Below, one piece after another: positions 12,290 through 23,609 of a DNA stretch of 64,000 nucleotides (position 1 is its first letter; each line of letters begins with the position of its first letter). Location: positions 7,270,327 through 7,334,326 of the forward strand of contig CP141137.1 of assembly GCA_035236585.1 (NCBI GenBank), read 5' to 3'. Source of the DNA: Warburgia ugandensis. Its lineage: Eukaryota > Streptophyta > Magnoliopsida > Canellales > Canellaceae. Under the pieces are notes generated by a model. It saw only the letters and a program-made list of their open reading frames with translations. It ran no database searches and was not told the DNA's origin. The position numbers and the translations under genes are program-made.

Positions 12290-12760
12290 GCTTGGCTAGA
12301 TCGTTAATCGATTGCCTCAAATGTGCCCGATCTCAAATATCCATGTCGATATAGTCATCATTCTCCACCTGATTGCCTTAGATCAAATAACAAATTAGTT
12401 AGTCTAGCTATATAATCCAATTAAATAATCTAAATGGTATGGATCATAGAAATTGATCTAATTTCATACATGGATCCACAATTGATCTTAGTCATTGATC
12501 AAGATCAGCTAAATCATCTCCAAAAATGCTTAAGATCCAAGATATCTTGTATGGATCTTGATCTACACTTCATGAGGATCACAATAGACTATTTAGATCA
12601 GAAAATAACATCAGATCATCTCATATCAAACGATCTAAAGTATGATCAATGGTCTGATCTTCCCTGATCAATGAATGGGAAGATGGGTATTATTCCTCAC
12701 ATTGCAAGGATCACGAGGGTTATCACGGATCTCCAAGATCCTTCGTAGATTGGTCAAAAT
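12290..12760. repeat. GATC-rich block in family B
   Basis: GATC occurs about twenty times in under 500 bp, mostly as TGATC, GGATC and AGATC in degenerate, closely spaced copies, where one or two would be expected by chance. The same enrichment recurs at about 51140-52460 in the related unit. It may come from repeated local duplication of a GATC-containing motif. Confidence 0.65.
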
Positions 12761-13499
12761 GGATGATCAAATTTCAAGGGTCAATAGGGTCCACTGAGTC
12801 AACTCAGCTCCCCAAAACGAGTCAGGAGTAAGTCAACTCCACATGACTTGCCAGAATAGGGAAGAAGGGGGTGGAAGTGGTGGTTTCCAGGTTGGTCATG
12901 CCTGAGCACGGCAAAGGTGGAAAGGTGGGGAGGAGAAGGGAAGATCGACACCGATGGGGCCAATCTGTGCACACCGGCGTACCACACTGACTATACTGGG
13001 AAAAATTGACAAAAAAAGGGAGGGGAAGGCAGAGGACACCGAACCCTGGCACACCAACCCATCCATGGCCTGGTTGTGCCTATGGAAGGGGGAGTGGGTG
13101 GTAGCCCATGTCACTGGCCTATGCATGCCGGCGTGTCAAGCTAGCTGCACCACAAGGAACTTGACAGGGGGAAAGAAGAGTGTTGATTGTTTAACCGCAA
13201 GTGCACGGGCTATTGTAGTATAGCTATGCAAATACGGGTCGATCCCACGAGGACTTGATTTAAAATTATGGAGTTTTAAATAAAATTCAACTAAAAGAAT
13301 AAAAACTAACAAAAAATAAAATCCAGATTTATTCAATTGTTCCAATGTTCACAAATATTTGTTCCAAGGAAAACAGAAAATAAAACTAAAATGCGTCCTA
13401 GATAAGCTTGTCCTTGGATTGCACTGTCTCTAGATAAGTCTGTCCTTGAATAGTCTGTCCTGGATTGCACTGTCCCTGAATAGTCAGAATGAAGATAAG

Positions 13500-13750
13500 T
13501 TAAAACCAGAATAGCACAGGGACACAGTTGTAATTAAACCGGGGACCCAATTGGTATTTCTGAAATCTGCCAAGGGACACAGATGGAATTCTTTTAGGGA
13601 CACAGATGGAATTTCCTGAAATCTGCCAGGGGACACAGATGGAATTCTTTTAGGGACACAGATGGAATTCTTTTAGGGACACAGATGGAATTTCCTGAAA
13701 TCTGCCAGGGGACACAGTTGGTATTTCTGGATTTTAACAGGGGCAGACTT
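13500..13750. repeat. Short tandem repeat, unit about 25-50 bp
   Basis: Copies of GGGACACAGATGGAATT alternate with CTTTTA and with TCCTGAAATCTGCCA spacers, giving a simple and a compound period. At least seven copies are recognisable, the edge ones diverged (ACACAGTTGTAATT, GGCAGACTTGGAATT). Confidence 0.85.
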
Positions 13751-14749
13751 GGAATTTCTTCAGGGGTTCTGGTTTTTCACGAAAAAACCAGGAAAACACG
13801 TTTTGGGAGAAATCTGGAAGAGGGAGAAGAGGAAGAAGAATAGAGGAAGAAGAAGAAGAGAAAGGAAAAGATTGGGAGCCGGTGGTGGAAGAAGGTGTAG
13901 TGTGCGAGGCCGGCCAATTTGGGTGTTGCGTTTTTTTCTGGTGGCTGGCGGAAGGGTGAAGGGGGAGAGGAAATCCGGCGCAGAGGGAGAGAGAACTAGA
14001 GGTGCCGAGTGGAGCGCGGTGGAAAAAAAACGACGCCCCTTCTGGGCGTCGTCTGGTAGTGGGAAAGATGGGCAGAGAGAGATGATGCTGGCCTACACGA
14101 AGGAGATCAACTGGGAAATCAGAGAGAGATAGAGATGGGAAAGAGGAGAAGAGAGTTGGGGAGGATGCCAGGGGCTGGTGATGATGGTACTGGAAGGGAG
14201 CAGAGGAGTGTCGTGGATCGAGAAGTGATGGAAGAGAGATTTCGGCAGAGGAAAACGAACTATGGCCAATCTGGTGCGTGGAGAAGATGGAGGCTGGAGA
14301 AATGGGATAGGGTAAAGCCAGTGATAGGAAGAGTAGGTGGTGAAGATGGAGGACAAGGTGGAGTTTAGCAGTAGCTGAGAATATGGGGAGATGGTGAGAA
14401 CAAACGGACTGGAACTCAATTTCCAACAAGAAACCGGGAAAGGGAACGTGCGGTGAAGGATTGGGGAGTCATGCTAACAAGGAAAAGTGGAAGATGAGGA
14501 TCAGTAATGGAAAACCAGTGATGGGGATTTGGGATTGAAACAAAGATAGGGGGATGGAGCTGGGTGCGTGAGGTAGAGAGAGAGAGACAGCCCAGCCTGC
14601 ACCTTCCTAAAAGGGAAAAAAACCTCCTCTTTGGAGAAGAAAGAAGGGTCTTTTAAAAGAGAGATAGGGAGAGACGTATAGGAGAGAGGGATAAGAGAGA
14701 GAAAAAGAGAAAAGAAAGGAGAAAGATAAGATGAAAAGAAAGGAGAAAG

Positions 14750-14752
<3 letters not shown>

Positions 14753-14806
<54 letters not shown>
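14753..14806. repeat. (AG)n microsatellite
   Basis: About 27 uninterrupted AG units lie at the end of a longer purine-rich tract (13800-14750). Long minus-strand frames here (13734-14429, 14501-14845) are products of this skewed composition. Confidence 0.98.
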
Positions 14807-14811
<5 letters not shown>

Positions 14812-15719
14812 CCACTGGAATTCTAGTTTTATTAGAACTCTGCAAGTCTTCAATCTTGTTTTGTACTATGACTCTTCAAATTCCATCTGATTTCCATGAT
14901 TCAATCTGGAGCGTCCATGCCTGAGTTGACTGATCTACAATGCACAGGACTCAATTAGCGAAATCTAAACCGTCCATTAGCTTTAATAGTCATTTAACCA
15001 CTAAATTTTACAATTCAATGGTTGGATGGCCAATTAAAGCTAAAATGAAATATTTGATTTAAAATCTTAAAATTAATGGTCTAGATGCTCTAATCAAATA
15101 CTAAATTAGGGGTATTTTGACCAAAATTGAACACTTAACAAAGAAGGAGGGGAGGGCATTCCACACAACCTCCCAATTGGTTGCGCTAGTAGCTTATCCA
15201 TTGTCTAGGGAACAAGGAGGAGGGTTTCTAGCCAATCTTACTAGCAGAAAAAGAAAACAAGGGAAAACCCCGCTGCGCGTTGTCGGGGAGGGAGAGATCA
15301 AGGATCTTCCGCTGTGCAACACCAGAGAAGGGAGAATTTGAGATGGGGAAACAAGGAGATTGGGAAGACCCCCCTAGGCCGTACCAATGCAAGGGTGAGG
15401 AGGGGCAGGTGATGCATGACGATTCTGTTGTCGTGTCACCTATCAAACAACTAGGGGTGTCAATATCAATTTTGACCCCTCCTTATTAGTAAAATCTAGA
15501 CAATTTTCTACTCCGATGTTTGTTTTAGGCAAAATTAGTGTCGTTGCAATCGTATCGACGCGTACATTTCAAATTTGACAATTCCAAGTCCAAATTCTGA
15601 GGTTTTAGGTAGTTCACTTTCATAAAACTCAATTTTTACAAAATTCAATCCCTGATTTTTAATTCAATTTATGTATAATATAATACACAAAAATTGACCC
15701 AAAATTGAGGGTCATTACA

Positions 15720-16090
15720 CATCCAGGGAGAGAGAGGGGGGAGGGTCGACATACAGTCGTGGGTGACATCTAGGGAAAGAGAGGGGGTGAGGGCACACCT
15801 GGCCTCCAGCGATTGACTGGGAGAGAGATGAGGGAGAGGGTCACACATGAGGTTAGCCAGCAATAGCCAAGGAGAGAGAGGGAGGAGGGCCGTGCCCATG
15901 GACTATTAGCAATACTCAGACAGAGGGGGAAAGGGTTATAGATGACTGTTGGTTACCAACTTGGGCAGAGAGAGTGTGGGGAAGGGTTGCAGAGAGAGGG
16001 GGGGAAAGGGTTATAGATGACCGTTGGTTACGAACTTGGACAAAGAGAGCGTGGGAAAGGGTTGCAGAGAGAGAGGGGGGGGGGTGTTAT
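15720..16090. repeat. Purine-rich minisatellite, right part
   Basis: At least seven diverged units of the array seen at 6540-6873, with the same GGGAGAGAGAGGGGG core and a TGGTGACATCTAGG- or TTGGTTACCAACTTGG-like remainder. The last units carry TTATAGATGACTGTTGGTTA and near copies. Confidence 0.75.
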
Positions 16091-16345
16091 CTCATCATTG
16101 GCAAACAAGTAGGAGCTTTTTGAGGGCCATGACATTGATTCACAGAAAGCCAACTTTAAAAACAAAAACTAACTTTAAAAACTATTTTTAAAGTAAAAAA
16201 TAAAAAGCCAACTTTAAAAATTATTTTTAAAATCAATTTTTTTTTCAACTTTAAAATAGTTTTTAAAGCTGATTTTATATTATCAACTTTAAAAACAATT
16301 TTCAAAGTCAGAATTTTATTTTTTAACTTTAAAAAATATTTTGCA

Positions 16346-17007
16346 GGAATGTTTGTCCTCGTCTTAGTTGAATTTTTCTTCAACTTCTATCTTAACTATC
16401 TACAAGTTGGGCATGTAATTTTATTCTTGTGCTCCTTCCTTCACAAGATACAATCATTGGGATAAGCATGTATCCTCTTATAAACTTCAACCTTAGTACA
16501 GTTAGGGTTTTCTTTACCTCCTATGTGGACCTTGCCAATTTATTTTGTAAAATCTTGATCTAAAAAATCAAATCTTAATTTTTCATTAACTTGGTATAAT
16601 CTTTACATACAACGTACAACGGCTGTTCAAATTCCTCTAATGTAGTATGGAACAGTTCAGGGTAGTCTTGGAAGTCATCGCATACTTCCTGAAACATCAG
16701 TGCAATATCTACTGTGTACAATACTTCCTATAATGTCTTCAAATTTTCTCACCCTTGTCGAGGGTCCATGCAAAAGTTTTTCTCTATGCCAAATCTATAG
16801 CCAATAGCTTTTATTGACTCCATTGAAGCATAAATGTTTTCTCAACTCCAATACAATTACATTTGTCAATTTTTTATAGTCCGAGCATGAACAATGCATG
16901 CAATCACGATCACCAACTACCCTAAGTACGAAGTCTATGAACTTTTTTATTCCCTCTTCATATTATTTTGATATTCTTGTCGTAGTTACCTAAGCATATT
17001 TGTCCAT
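16346..17007 (-). pseudogene. CACTA TNPD/tnp2 transposase, N-terminal part
   Basis: A minus-strand frame from ATG at 17007 begins MDKYA, has a stop, and continues to YEEGIKKFIDFVLRVVGD, CMHCSCSDYKKL, ELRKHLCFNGVNKSYW and a W-x-R-E motif. This is the order of the plant transposase-associated domain (MDxSW...YxxGVxxFIxFA...CPCxxC...HL...GF...W..HGE). Farther on it gives DDFQDYPELFHTTLEEFEQ, PLYVVCKDYTKL, YKRIHAYPNDCIL, RKEHKNKITCPTC and NIPAKY, all characteristic of the N-terminal third of TNPD. Several stops and a frameshift interrupt it. The frame runs directly into the AAAGTTAAAAA subterminal repeats at about 16345, which marks the deletion junction. The DDE core is absent. Confidence 0.75.
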
Positions 17008-17332
17008 TTTTTTCAACAAATTAAGCTTAAAATGTGTGTAAAGACTTCTTATACATAAAAAGATTAGTGAACTTAGTTAGGCATTTTGCCAAATATTAGA
17101 CATACGAGAATTATAAATGTTCGAAAAAACTAAATTACATGCACACACACATGTAAATAATAATAATAATTGATTAACAATCAAGTTCTATGCAAAACAT
17201 GAAAGATCCATTCAAAGGAAAAGTTAACTTTAAAAAAGAAATTTTCTAACTATAATCATGCAAAATATATAAAACATGCATGAGACAAAAAAGGAAGATA
17301 CTAACCAACACCCAAATCGATATTGGCTAAGA

Positions 17333-17333
<1 letters not shown>

Positions 17334-17388
<55 letters not shown>
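17334..17388. repeat. (GT)n microsatellite
   Basis: About 27 perfect TG units within the CACTA derivative. Confidence 0.98.
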
Positions 17389-17391
<3 letters not shown>

Positions 17392-18414
17392 TCCAATTCG
17401 ACAGTGGTGATCTAGTTAATGCTAGTTACATCTAAATGAGCTTTAGTTTCTATATGGATGAAGGCAGTCGAAAATAGAAAACCGACCTTAAAAGTCTCCG
17501 CTTTTAAAGTGGGTTTTGGAAAATAACTTCAGAAGTGGTGACTTTTAAAGTCTTTTTTCAAAACTAACCACACTAAAGTAGGGCTTGTAAAGTCAGTTTT
17601 AGGAAACGACTTTAAAAGTCCTTACTTTTCAAGTCCTTTTCCAAAACCGACTTGAAAAGCTTTACCTTTTAAAGTCAAGTTTTGAAACTAACATGAAAAG
17701 ATCCCACTTTTCAATCCATTTTAGATAACGTATAAAGTTATTCCCACAAAAAAATAAATGTTTCCTGCTACACATAAGAAGTTTGTTCTTCACAAACTCA
17801 CTTCTTAAGTATAATTTTTGAAGTCATTTTTCTAAAACTAACTTGTATTATTTTTACTAAGACGATTGACTAAAACCCAACTTCTTTTTGCTGACCTTAA
17901 AATCCCCAATTTTAGTTGTGCTGTCACATTCTTTATTTGGCTTATTCTATAAGTGTGTTTTATTTCATAACACTATTACGATCTTGTACATGTGATAGAG
18001 AGAAAATTTTATTGTTGAGATCAGGCGTAAAGCATGGATCCTAAAGTCTCTAAGTAAAAAGTGAAAGGACTAGAAGACAAGATTGAAGTGTAAACTATAG
18101 GCTACTAGATCCCGATGATAAATAGAGGTATGCTTGTCTTGACACACAAGTTAATCCAAATCTGTAGAAACTACAACTTGATCATGTTATATATTTATTT
18201 ACTTATCCCCCTGAAGTGAGATATGAATTATATTTTCTATATATGTGCCTTCTTACAGTAAATTAGTTTGATACACAAGGCTGATAGTCTGAAACATGCA
18301 ATGCCCCACACTATAGATAGTAATAGCTTTGCCTGAATACAACATGAAGAGGTAAATGTTGCCGCTTAATCATAGTTGTATGCGTCTTAAGTGTAACATA
18401 TTAATATTGGTTGC

Positions 18415-20402
18415 AGAAGAAGAGGGCAGACAAGAGAGTGCCTACTCGGGTGGAAATTTGTATGATAACAAATACACGAAAGTGTTCATGATTCCCGCAA
18501 ATGAGGCATCAGGTTTAGTGATGGTATGTTTAAGTACTTGTACCACCACATTAGGACTTAGCTCAGCTTCGCTCTTTGTCAATAGCTGTTTCTAATTAGT
18601 TACTACTTAATCATACAACTTTCGATGTTATTTGTCATTTGCAAGAAAAAATTAAGGATGAACGCGGTATCATTCATACTTATGGACTAAGCGCTTGCCC
18701 TCTATTGTTTATGGGGACCCAAAATTGGTGAGGCCTTAATAATGGCTTTTGAATTTTAACAGCAACTTAAAGAGACTAGACGTGGAAGTTGATGAGGCTA
18801 AAGTGTGTATCAGATGAGAAGCTACATAGGCCGGAGAAGAAAGTTATGTTTTATGAAGGCAAGTTGGAAATTTAATGAGTTTCATAACACATGGACGTGT
18901 AGTATACACCATCCACGCTGTGTCATGACACCTCGAGGTACACATGCGTTATAGCATGCTGTAGATGTTTAGAATCATGTTGCTTTGTTTCAATCATTAA
19001 GGCATCTTTTATCAAATGGACATACAATTATTACACAAATCCCATTGGCTAGTCATGTGGCGCCAAGCACCCAAATGAGTTAGGTTTTAACATTTTCATA
19101 TATGTATGATTAGTCATCAGTATATAACAAATACTCATCAAAATTATTGAAGCATGCCAATTACCAGGAGGTTAAGAACCCAACCGGATCATTTGCGACA
19201 AAGCAGATGGAGGTATGCAGTATGTATTTTCTACTTTAGTACTTTAATTATTCTAGCTACCTACTAAAGCTTCTTTGTTACAGATGTGGGTATCAATGGC
19301 AAAGATACAAAAGGGGTTATTGAAGCAGAATTCATAGCGGCGAAGCAGGTGCATACACTATTGTGGGAAAGTTCCTCCTTAGTTCTCTTATTATGTCAGG
19401 ATACTCCAAAGTTGTTATGGAATGACTACAAAATCTAGTATTAGTGGCGTGGAAATACGCACTACTCATGGATGACATTCAGAAGTCTTTGGTGCTTAAT
19501 AATTTTTCTTTGAGCAAGGTTCGAAGGGAAGCAAATGGGCTTGCGAATGATTTAGCTAAGAAAGACTTGAAGATTTTTGTTTCAGAGTGTCTTTGATGGA
19601 GGAAGGAATGGTTCGGATGTGATGAGCTTTCATTCCCAGTATCCTGGCCAAGACCTTGTAACCATAGATGGTATTGTTGGGTACCCATCCTATTTTATAT
19701 CTTTCTTCTTATTCTTTCTTGATGTGTCCATGCTAGGTCAGCACTAGCAGGCAAATACGTCCACTGTACCAATTTCTGCCTCTATGCTGCCCCTTGTTTG
19801 TGATTATCTCGGATTCCCCTGTAACCTCAACTCAACTGTTTTGCTTCATTAATAAATTATCCTTAACAAAAATGATGAAGATACAACCCCAGTTAGACAG
19901 TCTTATGACTTAAATCTAAAAGGTAACCAATTTTATTAGACTCCTATCGATGTATATGATTGGTACCTTATTAAAGTAATTAATGTGTACTTATTCATCA
20001 CAATATATGCATTACTCCTATTGGCAGAGTACTAATAATTCCATCAGGCATCGTGTGTGCATGATATAGAGGTATGCATTGTTTAACATCCACTTTAGAA
20101 TCTCATTAATGGCTACTAAATTTTGTTATATATCAAAATGAAGAGACCCTTATCAAAGAAGCAAAGGACAGTAATATTAATTCCGTACTAGTAGTAATGA
20201 TATGTTGACGAGTTGTTCAAACCCTAAACTTAAGGTGGCAGAAGGGACTCTTTCTGGCATGGAAGTAGAAACTCGTATTTGCAAGGTCGTTGTTGACTAC
20301 GCAAATGTTCCCTAAAAACCACTTGTTAAACCCATCAAATATGAAGGAACAATTGGAGCTGCAATTGAAGGGGCTGTTGATTCACTCTCTAGTAGTGTGT
20401 AA
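18415..20402 (+). pseudogene. CACTA TNP1-type protein relic, several exons, split by a LINE
   Basis: The last exon (about 20233-20402) encodes VAEGTLSGMEVETRICKVVV, DYANVP, a stop, KPLVKPIKYEGTIGAAIEG and a terminal stop. This resembles the plant TNP1/EN/SPM domain, with its G-x-x-L-G...C-x-V-V-V...L-x-R-P-Y...TIGDAIG pattern. Farther left, an exon-like block at 18415-18522 (EEEGRQESAYSGGNLYDNKY onward) is bounded by TTGGTTGCAG and GTATGTTT. Other short blocks end at GTATGC (19205, 20071), and an exon at about 19285 is interrupted by the LINE below. Assignment of the last exon is moderate; that of the others rests on position and splice-like borders only. Confidence 0.45.
19311..19871 (+). 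mobile_element. 5'-truncated L1-type LINE with RNase H end
   Basis: The plus strand encodes the second half of a LINE RNase H domain: VIEAEFIAAK, YSKVVME, a stop, LQNLVLVAWKYALLMDDIQK and VRREANGLANDLAKKDLK. The REANGLADxLAK motif near the C-terminus is diagnostic of the plant L1 RNase H (RVT_3). A 3' untranslated part follows, ending in AATAAATTATCCTTAACAAA. ATGGCAAAGATACAA (19296-19310) and ATGATGAAGATACAA (19872-19886) look like the target duplication, with a few mismatches. It sits inside the CACTA relic and so inserted later. Confidence 0.75.
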
Positions 20403-21202
20403 TACTTAGCCATTATTCAAGATTTAAAGTTAAGTTTCTGTGAGTAGTTGATATATTGTATATTTTTATTCCTTGTTTTTCTTTGTAGTCCTTGTATTTA
20501 TAAATTTGATGAGGAGAGAATTGATGATGTAGGTGTTGTAGTTCCTTTAGTTGTTTTCATCTTTTGCATGTTATCCTTTAGTTGTAGATGTTTTATGCTG
20601 GTCTTTCCAACTTTTACTGGAGGATTTTGGTGGCTTTTACTGCTGCTACTATCCTGTTTAATCTAAACTATCTTATATTAGCGATACCTACATCAAACAA
20701 AACCCATTTGAGTTGATTTTATGGCATTAGAAAGCTCTCGATGGAGACTACAGACTACTCATGGATTTGATGCATGAGTGGCTAATGAATCTCTAAAAAG
20801 AGATGTTAAAGTCCTATAAAAAACACTCAAATGAATAATCATGACAGTGAAGGGCTTCTCTGAATCTATGATATTAGAATGTGATGATCATGTGGAACCA
20901 TTATTGACACCAACCTCAAAGCAATTAGCGTAGGAGATGCCACTACCAACACTAATCTTAGAGCAATGAATGGAAGGAGATATATGTCCCATTGAATTTG
21001 AGATTTTTCGTGGGGAATACATATATTATATTCGAAGAAAGGTTCAAATGCATGTGCATGCTATTTATTGAAAATAAGGGTTAACAACAAGGATCTTATC
21101 ATCAACAATGGCTTCACAATCACCATGCAGGATCCAGGCAATACATGGCCAACTCAAAAGATGCAATGTACCTTGAGGACAATGTAAAATTCAAGGAGAA
21201 TG

Positions 21203-21204
<2 letters not shown>
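20403..21204. other. No gene recognised
   Basis: AT-rich. The first 250 bp, with T-rich runs, may be the 3' flank of the CACTA relic. A small frame at 20448-20666 (72 residues, hydrophobic, Cys-rich) matches no family I know. Confidence 0.45.

Positions 21205-21291
<87 letters not shown>
21205..21291. repeat. (GA)n microsatellite
   Basis: About 43 uninterrupted GA units. Confidence 0.98.
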
Positions 21292-21294
<3 letters not shown>

Positions 21295-23535
21295 GGCTTT
21301 CCATTTTAAAAACAAAAGGCCATTAATAGCTTTATTATAAAAAAGATAGTAGTTTTCTTTGAGAAAGGGTGAGTAGGTTTTAGTCTTCCAAAAATGCATT
21401 AGTAGCTATCATAAAGTGAGAAAGAAAATTTGTTGTGGTTGAAACTTGAAACTATTGTAAAATTAAATCATAGCATAAATTTTCTTTTAAATGGGTAAAC
21501 ATAGTTAAAATTGCTTCCCTAAGCTATGAAATTTCAACCTAGTTGGGAGTTTATAGATTATGCTATTATGAGAAGTTACCAAATAGAAGCCCAAGTCTTT
21601 GCATTCAAATTATACTTATTAGTATAGTTTATTTCTAGTTTTCTATTAGATACTGGATTTTTTGTGTTTGAGATTTGTTAGTAGAGTATCACAAAGAGAA
21701 ATTAATGAGAAAAATATTTATTTGGCTCTACTGTGATTTAGGAGATTTAGGTCCTTCTTGAATTGAAGTTGGAATAGGAGGTCTGATTCCTTTAGAGTGA
21801 TCTTTTCTTCTTCTTCTTTTTTATTACTTTTATTTTAGATTTTGATTCATAACATATGCAAACTATTATCTCATAAAAATCATAAGCACAAATAGGGCCT
21901 GAATTTTATGATCCAAACCATTTGTCAACTAGGCTCATTCTTAGATAGATTTGCAATAGCTCAAGTACACATAGGAAGTGAAGATTACTCCATGATTGTG
22001 ACACCACTAAAAGGAGTATTTTTTATTAATTAGAAGAGGGTTAAAGGATTTGCAAAACTAATTTTCCATATTTATCAACTAAAGTCACTTCCTTTCAAAT
22101 GTTGGAATCATCCAATCTGCTAACGTTTGAGCTCTTAAACATCCAAAGTCTGAGACAGTGAGCTATGTCAGTCAAAGATGATACCAAAACATGAACAATG
22201 GCTGTCACAATGAGTAAATGAAGTCGAAAACTTCAAAACCTAGAAAAAACATTTACAATTATCATAAAAGGATCTATTTTTAGAGCAAAAAATTGGAACC
22301 AAACTACCAAATTCTATTATCCTTAAGTGTGTGAGTTACTTGCTTTGTAATTCTTCCCTTGTAAAAGAAAGAAAAAATCTCCCCATTAAAGAAAAAGTGT
22401 CACTTCAAACCCCTGACCAAGTGCAACGAGGAGAGGTGATTGTTCTATGCGACAACTGCATTGTAAGTCACTGAAGGTATTAAAAGAGGCCCGCAAGCAA
22501 GCATGTTCTTTTTGTAAGGAAAATAGATTAGAGCCATGCGAGCTTTAGGGTCAATTGAATACTTCCATACTCTATGCTAATTAAACTCCTGGATCAAAGG
22601 TATTTATACATATTGGGAAGAGAGGTACAGCCGTACCATGAAGAATGCTTTGCTTCGTGATTGCTTTGGAACATACGGATTGAGCAATTGAAGATCCAAT
22701 TGGAGGCATAGAAGATCATTTTTAAGTTGACGTGCTTACTTGGGCTTCGTATTTGAAAGAGTATGGAGGCTATACGATGGAAAGACATTGATTGTAGAAT
22801 ATGAAAGATGATCATCACCTTTATCAAGACCTTCTCCCTTGTTCCCTTATGTTTTAACTTTGATGGTTCTTCGATCTTTTAAGCCCTACGGCTCAGCCGC
22901 TTGTGGAGAAACAATTCCGAAGAATCAATTGGCAGGTACCATACTTTCCATAAGGGCCCAAGCCCATGAACACCTTAACGGGTGCAAGAGCTTTTGGACT
23001 GGCCCATGTAGGATTATAATTAGTTATGATAGATTTCTAATCAAGTAAGGGTCATGGCAAACGGGAGCACGATGGCAGACATAAATTAGGGACTGTCCAT
23101 GATAATTAAGAAAGGGTTCATACCGGAGATATCTACAATCCATGACTACAAAATATATACACAAAAGTGGACTAAAATTTGGAAGTTGTTGGTAGAAGAC
23201 AAAGGCTGTTTGGTCTTAAGCTAGTAGGTGGGCAAGAGCTGTCAATTGCCATTTTGCTAGTAGAAACGATGTTCTTTTACTTAACATATTTTGATGTTGG
23301 AGGCCTGTCTCATTCAGCCAAAATCTTGATGCTATGTATCTTTCAGGGCGTGGTCGGCTGAGAATAGTTATCCATGAATGAGGTATTATTCCTACATGCA
23401 ATAGCAAGGGAAAGGACGAGTATACATGAAAGCCATATGCATGAAAAGTGAGCTAATCCTGTTCTCCATTCTCTTGTATCCTGCCCTTAAATAAGAATTC
23501 TAATATCTTAGAGTTTAGATTGGCCACTGGTAAGA
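21292..23535. other. No gene recognised
   Basis: Unique-looking AT-rich intergenic DNA. Short open frames (22594-22827 minus, 22839-23048 plus, 23179-23361 plus) have no motif I can assign. Confidence 0.5.
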
Positions 23536-23540
23536 GCGCA

Positions 23541-23598
23541 CGAAATGATTCCCCAGCATTACTGCACCGCATCCCATCAGAACTTCGCAGTTAAGCGT
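23541..23598 (+). pseudogene. 5S rRNA 5'-half fragment
   Basis: The stretch contains CAGCATTACTGCACCGCATC, then CCATCAGAACTTCGCAGTTAAGCGT. This is nearly identical to the first half of plant 5S rRNA, including most of its internal promoter box A region, and stops where box C (the GGATGGGTGACC part) should come. It is therefore not a working 5S gene. Cassandra-type TRIM elements carry 5S sequence in their LTRs, but the second half of 5S, a Met-tRNA primer site and LTR ends are not visible here. Confidence 0.75.
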
Positions 23599-23609
23599 AA
23601 ACTTGAAAA

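Larger units (their letters stand above)
9927..15719 (+). mobile_element. Solo LTR or LTR-like insertion, family B, with internal insertions
   Basis: The 5.8-kb unit begins TATGACACCTTGGG and ends GAGGGTCATTACA. It is flanked by a perfect 5-bp duplication CATCC (9922-9926 and 15720-15724) that interrupts the minisatellite. The first two bases would have been TG if one transition has occurred. It has no gag-pol motifs. It shares layout with the unit at 49298-53923: a TTGGGTTTT start, a GATC-rich block, then a purine-rich block. It is longer, apparently because other DNA inserted at about 13181, where a motif common in plant LTRs appears (CCGCAAGTGCACGGGCT, then GGGTCGATCCCACGAGGA). I could not find a duplication for that inner insertion. 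Confidence 0.7.
16135..17930 (-). mobile_element. CACTA deletion derivative
   Basis: Two arrays of CACTA-type subterminal repeats face each other. At 16145-16345 these are CAACTTTAAAAA and TTTTTAAAGT copies, and at 17475-17925 they are GACTTTAAAAGTC, CTTTTAAAGTGGGTTTTGGA and similar. Between them lies the start of a minus-strand TNPD/tnp2 transposase gene that breaks off into the left array. This is the layout of a defective element that lost most of its coding region. Intact TIRs were not found; CACAGAAAGCCAACTTT near 16140 may be the corrupted left end. Both borders are approximate. Confidence 0.65.

Noticed and set aside
13734..14429. Minus-strand open frame of 231 codons, the longest in the window
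   Set aside because: It lies in a purine-rich tract inside an LTR-like unit and is almost entirely Ser, Pro, Leu and Phe. A plus-strand frame overlaps it with Arg/Lys/Glu/Gly. This is a composition effect, not a gene.
13181..15140. Separate solo LTR starting TGTTGATTG and ending near TTAACA
   Set aside because: The start carries an LTR-type motif, but flanking bases (AAGAG and AAGAA) do not form a convincing duplication and the end is not defined.
23541..23598. Functional 5S rRNA gene
   Set aside because: Only the first half is present, and the box C region and 3' end are missing.
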